Shown: in pieces, positions 8,122 through 9,088 of the stretch | Layout: every line of letters begins with the position of its first letter | Position numbering within the stretch: the first letter of the stretch is position 1 | NCBI GenBank assembly: GCA_039029535.1 | Contig: JBCCFW010000243.1 | Location: 1 to 9,088 of the forward strand | Reading direction: 5' to 3' | DNA length: 9,088 nucleotides | Origin: JBCCFW01 sp039029535 | GTDB lineage: Bacteria; Acidobacteriota; JBCCFW01 | The notes under the pieces: model-generated | What the model was told of the DNA's origin: nothing | The model's input: the letters and a program-made list of their open reading frames with translations, nothing else | Databases searched by the model: none | Position numbers and translations under genes: made by a program

Positions 8122-8243
8122 GTCGCGTGAGCGAACCGAAGTGTCCCATCGAGGACCGGTGCTCTTTTCTTCCGACCGTCTGAACCCGAACCGCACATTG
8201 GAGTGCAGGGAAGCCACCACTCCGACCGCGGGCCCGATGGGTA

Positions 8244-8249
8244 AGGAAG
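8244..8249 (+). promoter_or_regulatory. Shine-Dalgarno site of the secreted-protein gene
   Basis: AGGAAG lies just upstream of an A-run that leads straight into the ATG at 8257; the GGA core is 9 bases from the start codon. It is the only well-placed ribosome binding site seen at any start in this window and supports the chosen start, which also yields a textbook signal peptide. Confidence 0.7.
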
Positions 8250-8256
8250 AAAAAAA

Positions 8257-9088
8257 ATGAGCACGAATCGTCGTCACTCGAAGATGCTTGTCATCACCTC
8301 GTTGTCGTTCGCGACAGTCCTGATCGTCGCCGGAGCCTCAGCCCAGGTCGTGGTCTCCGATCCCACCTGGCTTCGGAGCAGCTCGGTCGATCCCGGAGGC
8401 CCGGGCGTCTGGGACATCGACGCCTTCCCTTACTCGCTGCCTGCCCCGGGCACCTTCACGATTCCACCCACGATCCCCCTGGGCTGCGGCGCCGCCACCG
8501 AGGTCAACAACGCGGCCGCAGCGCTCGGGGGCTCACCCATCCAGTCCCTGGACAACATCCGCTACTTCCGTCAGACCTTCTCACTCACGACGACCAGCGT
8601 CCGAGCACGCATCCAGGCGGCCGTCGACAACAACTGCGTGGTGGTCCTCAACGGCCAGGAGGTCGGTCGCGAGCTGGACTTCAACGCGGATCCCTGGAGC
8701 GACCCGTACCCCGAGCTGACGATCGAGGCCGACGGCAGCATCACCGGCGTCAACAAGTTCGACGAGACCACCCCCTTCACCACGGGGTTCGTGGTCGGCG
8801 TCAACGAGATCATCATGGTGGTGCGCAACACCACCGGTGGCGACTGTGGGGGCTTCGGATTCCGCATGGAGATCGAAGAGGTCGCCGTGATGGGTGGTGA
8901 CTGCGACTTGCAACCCGCTCTCGACGCCATCGACGCCGTCGAGGCCAAGCTCGACGCGAACCTCGACGCCAACGTCTCCTCCCGCGCCAGCCAGGCCTCC
9001 GTCGATGCCCTCGAGGTCAAGCTCGACACCCTCGACGTCGACTTCACCCCCGTCCTCGCCGGCGTCGACGCCCTCGAAGCCAAGCTCG
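8257..9088 (+). CDS. Secreted protein with predicted jelly-roll domain and coiled-coil repeats (3' truncated)
   Basis: The frame is open from ATG 8257 to the right edge (277 codons) with no stop, so the gene continues beyond the window. The N-terminus is a classic Sec signal peptide: basic MSTNRRHSK, hydrophobic core at about 11-26, and likely cleavage after ASA (29/30). There is no lipobox. The mature part has no family I can name firmly. Residues ~100-212 (YFRQTFSL, then VDNNCVVVLNGQEVG, then VGVNEIIMVVRNTTGG) resemble the galactose-binding-like beta-sandwich found in many secreted bacterial proteins. Cysteines 77, 127, 197 and 216 could pair in the oxidising periplasm. From about 221 the composition changes to Asp/Ala/Leu/Val with a repeated DAxExKLD motif and heptad-like spacing, suggesting a coiled coil or stalk. 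A good Shine-Dalgarno site precedes the start. It may be a surface or appendage protein; a link to the upstream kinases is only positional. Confidence 0.88.
   Translation, partial: MSTNRRHSKMLVITSLSFATVLIVAGASAQVVVSDPTWLRSSSVDPGGPGVWDIDAFPYSLPAPGTFTIPPTIPLGCGAATEVNNAAAALGGSPIQSLDNIRYFRQTFSLTTTSVRARIQAAVDNNCVVVLNGQEVGRELDFNADPWSDPYPELTIEADGSITGVNKFDETTPFTTGFVVGVNEIIMVVRNTTGGDCGGFGFRMEIEEVAVMGGDCDLQPALDAIDAVEAKLDANLDANVSSRASQASVDALEVKLDTLDVDFTPVLAGVDALEAKL
8917..9088 (+). repeat. Coiled-coil repeat region at the end of the secreted protein
   Basis: The motif D-A-(V/L)-E-x-K-L begins at 8932, 9004 and 9067 (residues 226, 250 and 271), spaced 24 and 21 residues apart; 21 residues is exactly three heptads. 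The DNA units, such as those at 8932-8955 and 9004-9027, are similar but not identical. Between the first two units is VSSRASQASVD, a type of segment seen in repeat stalks of other secreted and tail-fibre-like proteins as I recall them. The region continues past the right edge, so the total number of repeats is unknown. Confidence 0.6.

Noticed and set aside
8145..8241. Inverted repeat CCCATCG / CGATGGG in the leader before the secreted-protein gene
   Set aside because: The arms are only 7 bp and 83 bases apart; such a pair is expected by chance in a gap of this size.
6832..8277. Long minus-strand open frame opposite the end of gene 3
   Set aside because: It is antisense to a clearly conserved WD40 region. 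Long antisense frames are expected in GC-rich genes with strong third-position bias, and its translation shows no recognisable domain.
8571..9083. Minus-strand open frames opposite the secreted-protein gene
   Set aside because: The plus-strand frame has a good ribosome site, a signal peptide and structured repeats; the minus-strand translation is low-complexity Ser/Thr/Arg-rich.
1..9088. Mobile element, CRISPR array or tRNA/rRNA genes
   Set aside because: No transposase-like coding sequence, terminal inverted repeats, regularly spaced repeats or RNA gene signatures were seen; the gaps are too small to hold them.

Overview
The window is high-GC bacterial DNA, about two thirds G+C by eye, coding almost end to end on the plus strand. 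The signature protein is a Ser/Thr kinase with an acidic N-terminal helical extension, a single membrane segment and a long WD40 beta-propeller region. That architecture is typical of Planctomycetota and is also seen in Acidobacteriota and Myxococcota. I favour Planctomycetota, but the sequence alone does not settle the phylum.

Layout. (1) Positions 1-1202 hold the 3' end of a first kinase/WD40 gene. Its frame is open through the left edge and aligns there with the middle of the next gene, so it is a partial gene and not a small WD40 protein. (2) Positions 1207-4614 hold a complete 1135-residue kinase-membrane-WD40 protein, only 4 bases after gene 1. (3) Positions 4690-8121 hold a complete 1143-residue paralogue with a GTG start after a 75-base gap. 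(4) Positions 8257-9088 hold the 5' part of an unrelated secreted protein: signal peptide, a predicted jelly-roll domain, then the start of a coiled-coil repeat region that runs off the right edge.

How the genes may work together. The three large genes are an old tandem duplication. The kinase domains of genes 2 and 3 are roughly 90% identical by hand count, with all catalytic residues present and the same activation loop. The membrane-proximal half of the WD40 region is far more divergent, while the last two blades are nearly invariant in all three copies. With one membrane helix the kinase should be cytoplasmic and the propellers periplasmic. The array therefore looks like a set of receptors with a shared cytoplasmic output and diversified external sensing domains. 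The secreted protein downstream is a possible surface or periplasmic partner, but only adjacency supports that. No mobile element, RNA gene or CRISPR array was seen, and no gap without a gene reaches 300 bases (the gaps are 4, 75 and 135 bases).
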